From contig JAFLDS010000002.1 of NCBI GenBank assembly GCA_017302295.1, positions 248,001 to 312,000 of the forward strand: 64,000 bases of DNA, given 5' to 3'. This DNA comes from Thauera sp. (GTDB lineage Bacteria; Pseudomonadota; Gammaproteobacteria; Burkholderiales; Rhodocyclaceae). Shown here piece after piece: positions 17,364 to 26,294 of the stretch; within the stretch, counting starts at the first letter, position 1, and each line of letters begins with the position of its first letter. The position numbers were made by a program, and so were the translations under genes. The notes below the pieces were generated by a model. It was not told where the DNA came from. It made no database searches and was given only the letters and a program-made list of their open reading frames with translations.

Positions 17364-18743
17364 ATGGCAATCAGCGCAGTGGGCGTCGGGTCAGGGCTGG
17401 ACGTCAATAGCATCATCAGCCAGTTGATGGCGATCGAGCGACAGCCGCTCAGCCGCCTCGATGAACAGAAGACCAGCTTCCAGACGAAGCTCTCTGCGTT
17501 CGGCCAGGTGAAGAGCGCGCTATCGAAGCTGCAGGACGCCGCGGCCACGCTCGCCAAGGCAACGACCTTCTCGAGTACGACGGCCAGCGCGGGCGACACC
17601 AAGGCATTCAGTGTCACGTCGAGTGCGAGTGCTGCGCCCGGCAGCTTCGCTGTCGAAGTCGAAGCGCTCGCGCGCGTGCAGCGAGTCGCCAGCAGCGCGA
17701 CCACGGCGCCGACGGTCGGCGCAGGAACACTGACGATCAGCATCGGAAGCTACGCCGCGGACGGCAGCTTCAGCCCTGCGGCCGACGGCGAGACGACGAT
17801 TTCTCTCTCGGCCGGCGCCACACTCAACGATCTGCGCGACGCGATCAATGCCGCCGACGCGGGTGTCAGCGCGCAGGTCGTAAACAATGGCACCATCGAC
17901 CAGCTCGTCATCAGCAGCAAGGCCACCGGCGCCGCCCAGGCCTTCAAGCTCTCCGGCACGGGCGACCTTGCGGGCTTTGGCTTCGATGCCGGAAACCTGC
18001 CCGGCAGCGGCATGACTTCCATCCAGGCGGCTCAGGACGCGCGGATCAAGATCGATGGTCTCTCCATCACGCGCAGCACCAACACGATCACCGACGCGGT
18101 CGAAGGCGTAACGCTAAAGCTCGCCACGCCTACCGACTCGGAAGCGACGGTAACGGTCGCCACCGACAATGAAAGCGCACGCAAGGCGATCGAGGGCTTC
18201 GTTACCGCTTACAACGAACTCAATAGTCTGATCAAGACTCAAACCGCCTACAATCCGGACACCAAGAAGGCTGGCACACTGAACAGTGATTCGAGCATGC
18301 GGTCCATCCAGTCGCAGATTCGAGGCGTATTCGCCAATCCGCTCTCGGGCCTCGGTGGCGCGACCATGCTTTCGGACATCGGCCTCAAGATCAAGACAGA
18401 CGGCAGCATCGAGATCGACAGCACGAAGCTCACCGCAGCGCTCGCGGATCCGTCGAAAAACGTCGGCGAGCTGTTTGCCGGAAACGGGTCGATCGATGGC
18501 TTCGCCAAGACGCTCGAGGCGCGCATCGATAAACTGCTCGACACCAATGGCCTGATCTCGAATCGTACCGATGGCATCAACGCCACGCTCAAGGCACTCG
18601 AGCAACGAAGAGCATCGATCGAGTTCAACCTCGAGAAGGTGGAAGCTCGATACACCAAGCAGTTCACCGCGCTGGATGCCGCAATGGCGAGCCTCAATCA
18701 GACGAGTTCTTTCCTTTCGCAGCAGTTGGCTTCTCTATCCTGA
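17364..18743 (+). CDS. fliD: Flagellar filament cap protein FliD
   Basis: 459 residues, near the E. coli length. The N-terminus ISAVGVGSGLDVNSIISQLMAIE is the FliD hallmark, and the C-terminal coiled coil ends in SFLSQQLASLS. It caps the filament tip and helps flagellin fold after export. It sits between flaG and fliS, as in many polar-flagellate operons. Confidence 0.95.
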   Translation: MAISAVGVGSGLDVNSIISQLMAIERQPLSRLDEQKTSFQTKLSAFGQVKSALSKLQDAAATLAKATTFSSTTASAGDTKAFSVTSSASAAPGSFAVEVEALARVQRVASSATTAPTVGAGTLTISIGSYAADGSFSPAADGETTISLSAGATLNDLRDAINAADAGVSAQVVNNGTIDQLVISSKATGAAQAFKLSGTGDLAGFGFDAGNLPGSGMTSIQAAQDARIKIDGLSITRSTNTITDAVEGVTLKLATPTDSEATVTVATDNESARKAIEGFVTAYNELNSLIKTQTAYNPDTKKAGTLNSDSSMRSIQSQIRGVFANPLSGLGGATMLSDIGLKIKTDGSIEIDSTKLTAALADPSKNVGELFAGNGSIDGFAKTLEARIDKLLDTNGLISNRTDGINATLKALEQRRASIEFNLEKVEARYTKQFTALDAAMASLNQTSSFLSQQLASLS

Positions 18744-18777
18744 TACGGCAACTGATTGATTCGCGGAGCCAGATAAC

Positions 18778-19188
18778 ATGTTTGGAGCTTTCCCCAACCG
18801 TGCCGCGGCTTATGCCAAGGTCAGTGTCGAAACCGGGGTCACGACCGCAGACCCGCACAAACTGATCCTCATGCTCTTCGACGGCGCCCTGCTGCAGGTC
18901 CGAACTGCGGGCGTCTCGATGCAGAGCAAGGACATCCCCGCCAAAGGACAGGCCATCTCCAAGGCCATCGAGATCATCATCAACGGCCTGAAGGTCAGCC
19001 TCGACATGAATGCCGGCGGCGAACTTGCGGGTCGGCTGGCGGCGCTTTACGACTACATGAGCGACCGCCTGATCTACGCCAACTTGAACAATAGCCAGCC
19101 GGCGCTCGACGAGGTCAATCGCCTGCTCGAAACGCTGCGCGAGGCATGGGCAGGCATCGCCGGCAGCGCCGAGGTCGCTGCAGCCTGA
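18778..19188 (+). CDS. fliS: Flagellin chaperone FliS
   Basis: 136 residues, standard size. The pattern AYAKVSVETGVTTADPHKLILMLFDGALLQV is FliS-specific. It binds flagellin C-termini in the cytoplasm and prevents early assembly. With three flagellins next door it probably serves all, as their C-terminal sequences are identical. Confidence 0.94.
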   Translation: MFGAFPNRAAAYAKVSVETGVTTADPHKLILMLFDGALLQVRTAGVSMQSKDIPAKGQAISKAIEIIINGLKVSLDMNAGGELAGRLAALYDYMSDRLIYANLNNSQPALDEVNRLLETLREAWAGIAGSAEVAAA

Positions 19189-19248
19189 CAAGGGGATCTC
19201 GGCGCGGATCTTGCTTTGATTCGAACTGAACCTCGCCGGAGCCGCGCC

Positions 19249-19569
19249 ATGCTGACCCCTCAAGACATCGACTCTTTGCTCACCCGCTACGAGGCGATGG
19301 CCGACGCCGCGCGGGCCAACGACTGGGACCGGCTTGCCGCCGAGGAGCGCGAGTCCGCGGCCCTGCGCCAGGCGTTCATCGACCGGGCGGCCACAGCTGC
19401 CTTGCCAGCTGACGCAGCTGCACTTGCCGCCGGCATCCATCGCATTCTCGAGCTCGACGGCGAAATCCGTACGCACACCGATCCTTTTCTCTCTGCTGTT
19501 CGCAAATTGCTCTCCGGCGGCGTTCGTGATCGCGCCGTGCGCAGCGCCTACAGCGCGCTGGAAGGCTGA
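19249..19569 (+). CDS. fliT: FliT-like export chaperone
   Basis: 106 residues, all helical, rich in Ala and charged residues; starts MLTPQDIDSLLTRYEAMADAARANDW, which fits FliT by size and by position after fliS. FliT binds FliD. Sequence similarity in this family is low, so the call rests partly on context. The ATG at 19249 is preferred over a TTG at 19216. Confidence 0.7.
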   Translation: MLTPQDIDSLLTRYEAMADAARANDWDRLAAEERESAALRQAFIDRAATAALPADAAALAAGIHRILELDGEIRTHTDPFLSAVRKLLSGGVRDRAVRSAYSALEG

Positions 19570-19607
19570 CGGGCCGGTCGATCGGGCCTGAACGACGGGA
19601 GCGCGCG

Positions 19608-20696
19608 ATGATTCCCTCCGACCTTGCCGCCCGCTTGCGGCTGTTGAATGAAGCAAGCTTCTTCAACACCGACCTGCCGGTCACCGAACTGCGACGTGCG
19701 CGCGCGATCCAGTCGGACCTGCCGGAACTGATCCCCGGACAGCGGATCCTCGCCACCCTTCAGCGCCCCTTGCCCGATGGCACCTTCAACGCCATCGTCG
19801 CGGGGCGGCAGATGACGCTTGCGCTCAATACCGCAGCGAACGCCGGCGACACGCTGGAACTGGTGGTGACCGAAACGACGCCGCGCGCCGTCTTTGCCCG
19901 CCTGGCCACGCCCGAGGCGGCCCCGGCCACCGGGTCGGCCCTGCCGTCGCTGAGCCAGACCGGGCGCCTCATCAGCTTCCTGCTCACCGGCCAGCCGGCG
20001 GCACAGCCCGCAGCGCTCGGCGCCGGGCAAACGTTGCTCGACGCTCCGCCGACGGGCGGCGCCGCGCAACTGGCATCGGTGCTGAAGGATGCGGTAGTCA
20101 GGAGCGGACTGTTCCACGAATCGCATCAGGTGCAATGGGTGCTCGGCAAGCTCGACACCGCCGCACTGTTGGCCGAGCCGCACAACCGTACGGCGCCTGC
20201 TACCGCCCCCTCGGCACAGGAGCAGTCCGCGGCCCGTGGCACGAGCGGCGTACTGATAGAGCGCAGCATCGCGCCGGGGGCCGAGGAGGCCGCCACCACC
20301 CAGCGCAACATCCCGATTCCGGAGCGCATCCTGCCCCTGGTGCATCAGCAGCTCGACGCCCTCGCTACCCACCAGTACGTGTGGCAAGGCCAAGCCTGGC
20401 CGGGGCAGGCCATCGAGTGGAGCATCGAGGATCCCGAGGACGAACGCGGCGGCCAGGACGCCAGCGACGGCGACCCTGCGGCACCAGAATGGAACAGCAC
20501 GCTGCGCCTGACGCTGCCGCGACTCGGCGGCGTCGAGGCGCAGATCCAGCTCACCCCCGCGGGTGTCGCGCTGCGCATGCGCGCCGACGATCCGGAGACG
20601 GTCGCGGCGCTCGATCGTCGCCACGCCGAGCTTGCGTCCGCGCTCGAGGCCGCCAATCTGCCGGTGACCGGCATGGTGGTCGAGCCCCGCCGATGA
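19608..20696 (+). CDS. Second FliK-like hook-length control domain protein
   Basis: 362 residues. The N-terminal part (LIPGQRILATLQRPLPDGTFNAIVAGRQM) is typical of the long FliK-related proteins. The C-terminal third (STLRLTLPRLGGVEAQIQLTPAGVALRMRAD) resembles the FliK C-terminal domain. A canonical fliK is at 31822, so this is a paralogue. It lies ten bases before a free FlhB C-terminal domain gene, and this pairing parallels Bacillus ylqG-ylqH. It might adjust substrate switching of the export gate. Confidence 0.65.
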   Translation: MIPSDLAARLRLLNEASFFNTDLPVTELRRARAIQSDLPELIPGQRILATLQRPLPDGTFNAIVAGRQMTLALNTAANAGDTLELVVTETTPRAVFARLATPEAAPATGSALPSLSQTGRLISFLLTGQPAAQPAALGAGQTLLDAPPTGGAAQLASVLKDAVVRSGLFHESHQVQWVLGKLDTAALLAEPHNRTAPATAPSAQEQSAARGTSGVLIERSIAPGAEEAATTQRNIPIPERILPLVHQQLDALATHQYVWQGQAWPGQAIEWSIEDPEDERGGQDASDGDPAAPEWNSTLRLTLPRLGGVEAQIQLTPAGVALRMRADDPETVAALDRRHAELASALEAANLPVTGMVVEPRR

Positions 20697-20706
20697 ACCC
20701 GCACCC

Positions 20707-21063
20707 ATGAAGCTCGACGAGTTCGCCGACGCCCGCAGTGAAGCTGTCGCCCTCGCCTACAGCGCGGGCGAGGCCGCACCGCGCGTCGTGGCGAAGGGGC
20801 GCGGCGTGATCGCGCGCGAAATCATCGAGCGCGCACGCGAAGCGGGCATCTATGTGCATGAATCGCCGGAGCTCGTGGGCCTGTTGATGCAGGTCGATCT
20901 CGACGCACGGATTCCTCCCGCCCTGTATGTTGCCGTGGCCGAGTTGCTGGCCTGGCTGTACCGTATCGAGCAGGGTGTCGATACCGGCAATGCCCCCACG
21001 CCCGCCCCGGGCAGCCTCCCAGAGAGCCTGCCGCGCCGGGCGCCAGGCTCACAGCCGCGCTGA
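20707..21063 (+). CDS. Stand-alone FlhB C-terminal-domain-like protein
   Basis: 118 residues; no membrane segments. It matches the cytoplasmic domain of FlhB downstream of the cleavage site (VVAKGRGVIAREIIERAREAGIYVHESPELVGLL, IPPALYVAVAELLAWLYRIE), but it lacks the NPTH motif itself; the N-terminus begins just after it. Homologues such as YlqH can partly stand in for the FlhB C-domain. The full flhB is at the right edge of the window. Confidence 0.8.
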   Translation: MKLDEFADARSEAVALAYSAGEAAPRVVAKGRGVIAREIIERAREAGIYVHESPELVGLLMQVDLDARIPPALYVAVAELLAWLYRIEQGVDTGNAPTPAPGSLPESLPRRAPGSQPR

Positions 21064-21111
21064 GTCGTGCTATAAGCCTCGCAACACTGCGCAACACACC
21101 TGCCGGTCGAT

Positions 21112-21891
21112 ATGGCCACCGAACACAATCAGACCCGCGTCGAACTGGTGCACGCCGATGACGAGTCGCGCTTCATCCTGCGCGACCCGCGCGAGATCCT
21201 GCAGCTGCTGAAGAGCCTGGTCAGCGCGCGTGCGCTGACAACGGCCCACCTCGAGCCCGGAAATCAGTCATTCCTGACCGTCATTCTCGATCTGGTGGAA
21301 ACCGGCGGCGCGCTGCTGATCGACGGCAGCAAGGACGAAGCCATCAATCAGCAGGTCGAGAAGGCCGAACGCATCATCTGCATCACGCAACTCGACCGCA
21401 TCCGTATCCAGTTCGCCCTGCCCGGCGTGACGAAGCGCGATCAGGTCGACGGGCCGGTATTCGCGGCACCGCTACCCACCGAAGTGCTGCGTCTGCAGCG
21501 ACGGGATTTCTATCGGCTGAGCACGCCAGTGACGCAGACCGCCACCTGCGCCGTCCCGCTGGAGTTGCCTGATGGCGCGCGAAAGACTGTCAGCCTGCGA
21601 ATTCTCGACATCAGCGGCGGCGGGATCGCGGTCGTCGTGCCCCCCAGCGACTTACCGTTCGCGCCGGGCATGACCTTCAACGGCTGCGAACTGAAGCTGC
21701 CCGAGCTCGAGCCGATCCGCACGCGACTTACCGTGCGCAACCTTTTTCGCCTTGTCACCCGAAACGGCGTCGAGATGCTGCGCGCAGGCTGCGAATTCTC
21801 GGATCTTCCGCCGCAGGCCGAGAGCATCATTCAGCGCTACATCCTTAAGATCGAGCGCGAACGCAATGCGCGCGAGCGTGGCGCACTATGA
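21112..21891 (+). CDS. ycgR1: YcgR-type flagellar brake, PilZ domain (first copy)
   Basis: 259 residues: N-terminal YcgR domain (residues about 15-120) and C-terminal PilZ domain (about 126-250). The c-di-GMP motifs are complete: RRDFYR at 130-135 (RxxxR) and DISGGG at 166-171 (DxSxxG). YcgR proteins slow the motor when c-di-GMP is high by touching the rotor or stator. It overlaps no gene but is followed after ten bases by a paralogue. Confidence 0.9.
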   Translation: MATEHNQTRVELVHADDESRFILRDPREILQLLKSLVSARALTTAHLEPGNQSFLTVILDLVETGGALLIDGSKDEAINQQVEKAERIICITQLDRIRIQFALPGVTKRDQVDGPVFAAPLPTEVLRLQRRDFYRLSTPVTQTATCAVPLELPDGARKTVSLRILDISGGGIAVVVPPSDLPFAPGMTFNGCELKLPELEPIRTRLTVRNLFRLVTRNGVEMLRAGCEFSDLPPQAESIIQRYILKIERERNARERGAL

Positions 21892-21901
21892 ACCCCTGCC
21901 C

Positions 21902-22687
21902 ATGAGCGAGAACGAGCACGACGAAGCGCCTGACCAGCAGCGGATTACGCCTCTGCCGCCGGAGGGCCTGGAGAAGTTCCTGCTGCGTGGCCGCCGCCAG
22001 GTCCGCCAGCTGCTGCAGGAGCTGATCGAGCATCGCGCACTGGTGAGCCTGTACCTGCTTCCCGGCCGGGAATCCTTCCTGACCGCGCCCGTCACCCTGT
22101 CGGACGACGAGGAGTGGCTCTATCTGGACGCGAGCATCGACAGCGGCACCAATCACCGTGCAACGCAAGCCGCTTCCCTGCTGTGTGTGACGCAGCTCGC
22201 CCACATCCGCATCCAGTTCTCCCTTTCCGGCGCATCGCTGACCACCCTTGGCGGGCGCGCCGCGCTGAAGGCGGCCGTGCCCGCCGACATCCTGCGCCTG
22301 CAACGGCGGGAGTTCTATCGACTGCCGGTGCCGCTCAGCCATCCGATGAGCTGTTCCTTGCCGCGCGCCGAGGCTGAGAGCCGCGTCGATGTGCGCGTCA
22401 TCGACATCGGTGCGGGCGGCATCGCAATCCAGCTCCCGCCCGATCTGATCGCGCTCGAACTGTCGCAGGAGCTGCCCGACTGCCTGCTCAGGCTGCCCGA
22501 GGTGGAGCCGATCACGCTGAGCCTCGAGGTACGCAACATCGTGCGCCAGACTGGCCGCAGCGGCATCGAAACGCTGCGCGTGGGCTGCCGATTCGCGACG
22601 CTGCCGCGCGGCGCCGAAACCTTGATCCAGCGTTACATCTTCCGCGCCGACCGCGAACGCAGCGCGCGGGAGCGCGGTGGGCTGTAA
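21902..22687 (+). CDS. ycgR2: YcgR-type flagellar brake, PilZ domain (second copy, altered motif)
   Basis: 261 residues from ATG 21902, same two domains as ycgR1 and clearly a paralogue (LQRREFYRLPVPLSHP; QRYIFRADRERSARERGGL matches the end of copy 1). The RxxxR motif is kept (R136-R140), but the second motif reads DIGAGG (168-173), with Gly replacing the conserved Ser. Binding of c-di-GMP may be weaker or different. It is the last gene before a region with a toxin-antitoxin remnant. Confidence 0.88.
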   Translation: MSENEHDEAPDQQRITPLPPEGLEKFLLRGRRQVRQLLQELIEHRALVSLYLLPGRESFLTAPVTLSDDEEWLYLDASIDSGTNHRATQAASLLCVTQLAHIRIQFSLSGASLTTLGGRAALKAAVPADILRLQRREFYRLPVPLSHPMSCSLPRAEAESRVDVRVIDIGAGGIAIQLPPDLIALELSQELPDCLLRLPEVEPITLSLEVRNIVRQTGRSGIETLRVGCRFATLPRGAETLIQRYIFRADRERSARERGGL

Positions 22688-22753
22688 GCCACAGCGCGGC
22701 CGCGACAGTCTGAAACGATTGGACGTGGAACTGGGGGGCTGACTTCTGCCAAT

Positions 22754-22773
22754 CGATGCAGAAATCTGCATCG
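22754..22773. promoter_or_regulatory. Palindromic operator before orphan antitoxin
   Basis: CGATGCAGA, AA, TCTGCATCG: perfect 9-bp arms with a 2-base centre, ending 11 bases before the antitoxin ATG. Antitoxins of this type normally autoregulate through such a site. Confidence 0.7.
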
Positions 22774-22784
22774 GACATCGCACC

Positions 22785-23063
22785 ATGAGAACGACGCTCG
22801 ACATCGATGACAGCCTTCTCGAGCAGGCCAAGCGATCGGCAGCGCGCGAGCACACCAGCCTGACCAGATTGATCGAAAAGGGTCTGGCCGCACGTTTGCG
22901 CAATGCGGATCGTCCACCCGGCGAGCCGAGCCGTGTCCGTTTACCAGTGTTCGCGGGCCGAGGCGGGCTTCAAAAAGTCGCGAACAGAAAAAAGGGCGCT
23001 CTCAGGCACCCTTTCTTTTTTACTATTCAGCGCACTTCGATGACCAGCAGTGCGCAGCGCTAG
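22785..23063 (+). pseudogene. Truncated orphan VapB-type antitoxin
   Basis: The 92-residue frame starts like VapB antitoxins (MRTTLDIDDSLLEQAKRSA, then TSLTRLIEKGLAARLR and LPVFAGRGGLQ), but family members go on with a toxin-binding tail. After GRGGLQ (about residue 63) the frame runs into unrelated sequence that contains a terminator hairpin. No PIN toxin gene follows; fliE comes next on the opposite strand. The toxin and the antitoxin tail appear to be deleted. The DNA-binding half and the operator remain intact. Confidence 0.65.
22988..23021. terminator. Bidirectional terminator between antitoxin remnant and fliE
   Basis: AAAGGGCGC, loop TCTCAG, GCACCCTTT form a stem with one C/A mismatch, followed by C then TTTTTT on the plus strand and preceded by A-runs that give T-runs on the minus strand. 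It would stop both convergent transcripts. Confidence 0.8.
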
Positions 23064-23380
23064 ACCGGCATGTTCATCATGTCCTGATAAGCGGTGACGA
23101 GCCGATTGCGCACCTGCACCATCTGCTGAAAGGACAGATTTGCCTTCTGCAGGTTGACCATGACGTCCTGCAGGTTGACGTTGGGGTCGCCTGCCGAGAA
23201 GTTCTGCGCCATCGCGCGCGCCTCGCTCTGCGCGGCGCTAACGTCCTTCAAGGCCCCATTGAGCACATCGGCGAAGTTTACGCCGCCTGCCGCCTCTTCG
23301 GCCTGAACGGGCCTGTTTTGCGCTGCCTGGGAAACCGAGCGCAACTCGCTCAGCATCTGATCGATTCCGCGGGTGTCCAT
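23060..23380 (-). CDS. fliE: Flagellar hook-basal body protein FliE
   Basis: 106 residues, standard length. The C-terminal MVNLQKANLSFQQMVQVRNRL plus VTAYQDMMNMPV are diagnostic. FliE joins the MS ring to the rod. It usually heads a fliEFGHIJ operon, but here it is the last gene downstream of fleSR, on the strand opposite to fliF, with its own sigma-54 promoter at 23433-23448. Confidence 0.95.
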   Translation of the reverse strand: MDTRGIDQMLSELRSVSQAAQNRPVQAEEAAGGVNFADVLNGALKDVSAAQSEARAMAQNFSAGDPNVNLQDVMVNLQKANLSFQQMVQVRNRLVTAYQDMMNMPV

Positions 23381-23432
23381 ATCCTTGCCCCCGGCTACGG
23401 GTGGTACGTTGACGACGATTCGAATCTAGCAC

Positions 23433-23448
23433 AGCAATCGGCATGCCA
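23433..23448 (-). promoter_or_regulatory. Sigma-54 promoter of fliE
   Basis: On the minus strand TGGCATGCCGATTGCT: GG and GC are separated by exactly 10 bases and both -24 and -12 boxes are close to consensus (TGGCACG-N4-TTGCW). It lies 53 bases before the fliE ATG. Confidence 0.88.
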
Positions 23449-23463
23449 CCATGTGAATTCGGC

Positions 23464-24893
<1,430 letters not shown>

Positions 24894-24897
<4 letters not shown>

Positions 24898-26075
24898 GTC
24901 GGTGCGACCGGATCAGCGCCGCCCGCTTCGTCGGATGCAAGCGGGAGCGTGAGGATGAAGGTGGAACCCTGTCCCACTGCGGAGCGCAGCGTGATGTCGC
25001 CACCATGGCCGCGCGCGACCCCGCGCGCGATTGCCAGGCCCAGGCCGGTGCCGTCGGCGCGGGTGGTGAAGAAGGGATCGAACAGGCGCGACTGCAGTTC
25101 GGGCGCCACGCCGCGGCCGCTGTCGCGCACGACGAAGCACAGCGCCCGCGCGGCGCCCTCGTCGGCCGGGGCGACCTGCAGGCTGACGCTGCCGCCCGGC
25201 TCAGTGGCCTGGATGGCGTTCTCGAGCAGATTGGTGAGCGCTCCGGCTAGCGCCTTGCGATCGCCATGCACGATGGCATCGGCGCACTCGCAAGTGGACG
25301 CGAATGCGATCCGGCGCGCGCGCGCCAGCGGTTCCAGGGTATGCGCCAGCTCGACCGCAAGTTCGCAGGCACCAAAGCGCTGGCGGCCCAGGCTGTCACC
25401 GCGGGCAAACAGCAGCATGTCGCGGATCAAACGCTCGAGATAGCGCAGACGCTCGATCGCGCGGTCGGCGATCTTTGCCCGCTCAGCCGCGCCCAGCTCG
25501 GCCTGGCGCAGGTTACCGGTGTAGAGCAGCGCCGCGGCGAGCGGCGTGCGCAACTGGTGGGCGAGCCCGGCGACCATCTCGCCCATCGCCGCCAGGCGTT
25601 CGTTGCGCTCGGCCGTCAGGCGCATCTGGTAGGTGTCGGTGATGTCGTGCAGCAACAGGATGCGCTCCTCGCCGGATTCGAGTGCAGTTTCCGACACCGA
25701 CAGTCGCAGCGTCTCGCCTCCCCTCGCCAACGTGACTTCACCGGGGGTTTCGGTCGCCTGCAGCGCCGGGGCAATCCTCGCCCAGTCGCTGCCCGCGAGC
25801 TCGGTGCCGAACAGGGCTTCGGCCGCACGATTGTTCTGCACCACCCTGCCCGCGCGGTCGAGCACGATTACGCCGGCCGGCAGCGCGCCCATCAGCATCG
25901 TCAACCGTTCGGTCAGCTGCCCGACCTGGAGCTGCAAGCCGTTGTAGGCGGTGGACAGTTCCTCGGAAGCGCGGCTGAAGAGCGCAAAGGCTTCGGCAAG
26001 CTGGGCGGCATCGAGCGCGGGCGGCTGCGCCTCCCGGGCTTGGTCATGGGTCGTCATCGCGGTCGTCACCGTCAT
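24894..26075 (-). CDS. fleS: Cytoplasmic sensor histidine kinase FleS/FlrB
   Basis: 393 residues from ATG 26075; another ATG at 26057 is possible. A PAS-like domain (about 60-150) precedes the DHp helix with phospho-accepting H173 in LAHQLRTPL, and a GHKL ATPase with ENAIQATEPGG (N box) and DPFFTTRADGTGLGL (F and G boxes). No transmembrane segment is visible, so it senses a cytoplasmic cue, probably assembly state. It phosphorylates FleR. Confidence 0.92.
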
Positions 26076-26088
26076 TGTCTGCCGCGGG

Positions 26089-26104
26089 TGGCCTCGTTCT
26101 TGCC
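26089..26104 (+). promoter_or_regulatory. Sigma-54 promoter candidate for fliF
   Basis: TGGCCTCGTTCTTGCC, with GG and GC ten bases apart and a TTGC -12 box. It lies 190 bases before fliF, just beyond the fleS start. Confidence 0.65.
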
Positions 26105-26190
26105 CGATCGCGCAGGAATCCGCACAGGGCTCCATCGTCGACGGGCGGTTTTCATGACCGCCACTGTATCCCCTGTCGCGCTATGGTAGC

Positions 26191-26208
26191 CGGCAAACAG
26201 GCGGCAAA
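26191..26208. promoter_or_regulatory. CGGCAAA direct repeat upstream of fliF
   Basis: CGGCAAA occurs at 26191 and 26202, exactly 11 bases (one helical turn) apart, in the fleS/fliF divergent region. The same hexamer recurs in the flgA/flgB and flgF/flgG regions. Confidence 0.4.
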
Positions 26209-26221
26209 AAATGCCGCTTTT
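26201..26221 (+). other. Hairpin with T-run in the fliF leader
   Basis: GCGGCA, five A, TGCCGC, then TTTT. It could be a weak terminator or attenuator in the fliF leader if transcription starts at the upstream sigma-54 site. Confidence 0.45.
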
Positions 26222-26294
26222 CCGCCCTCGGCTCTTGCCCCCAGCAGCGGACAATGCCTCCATCCGTCAAAGTGGACGCAACAGGATCGCCGCC

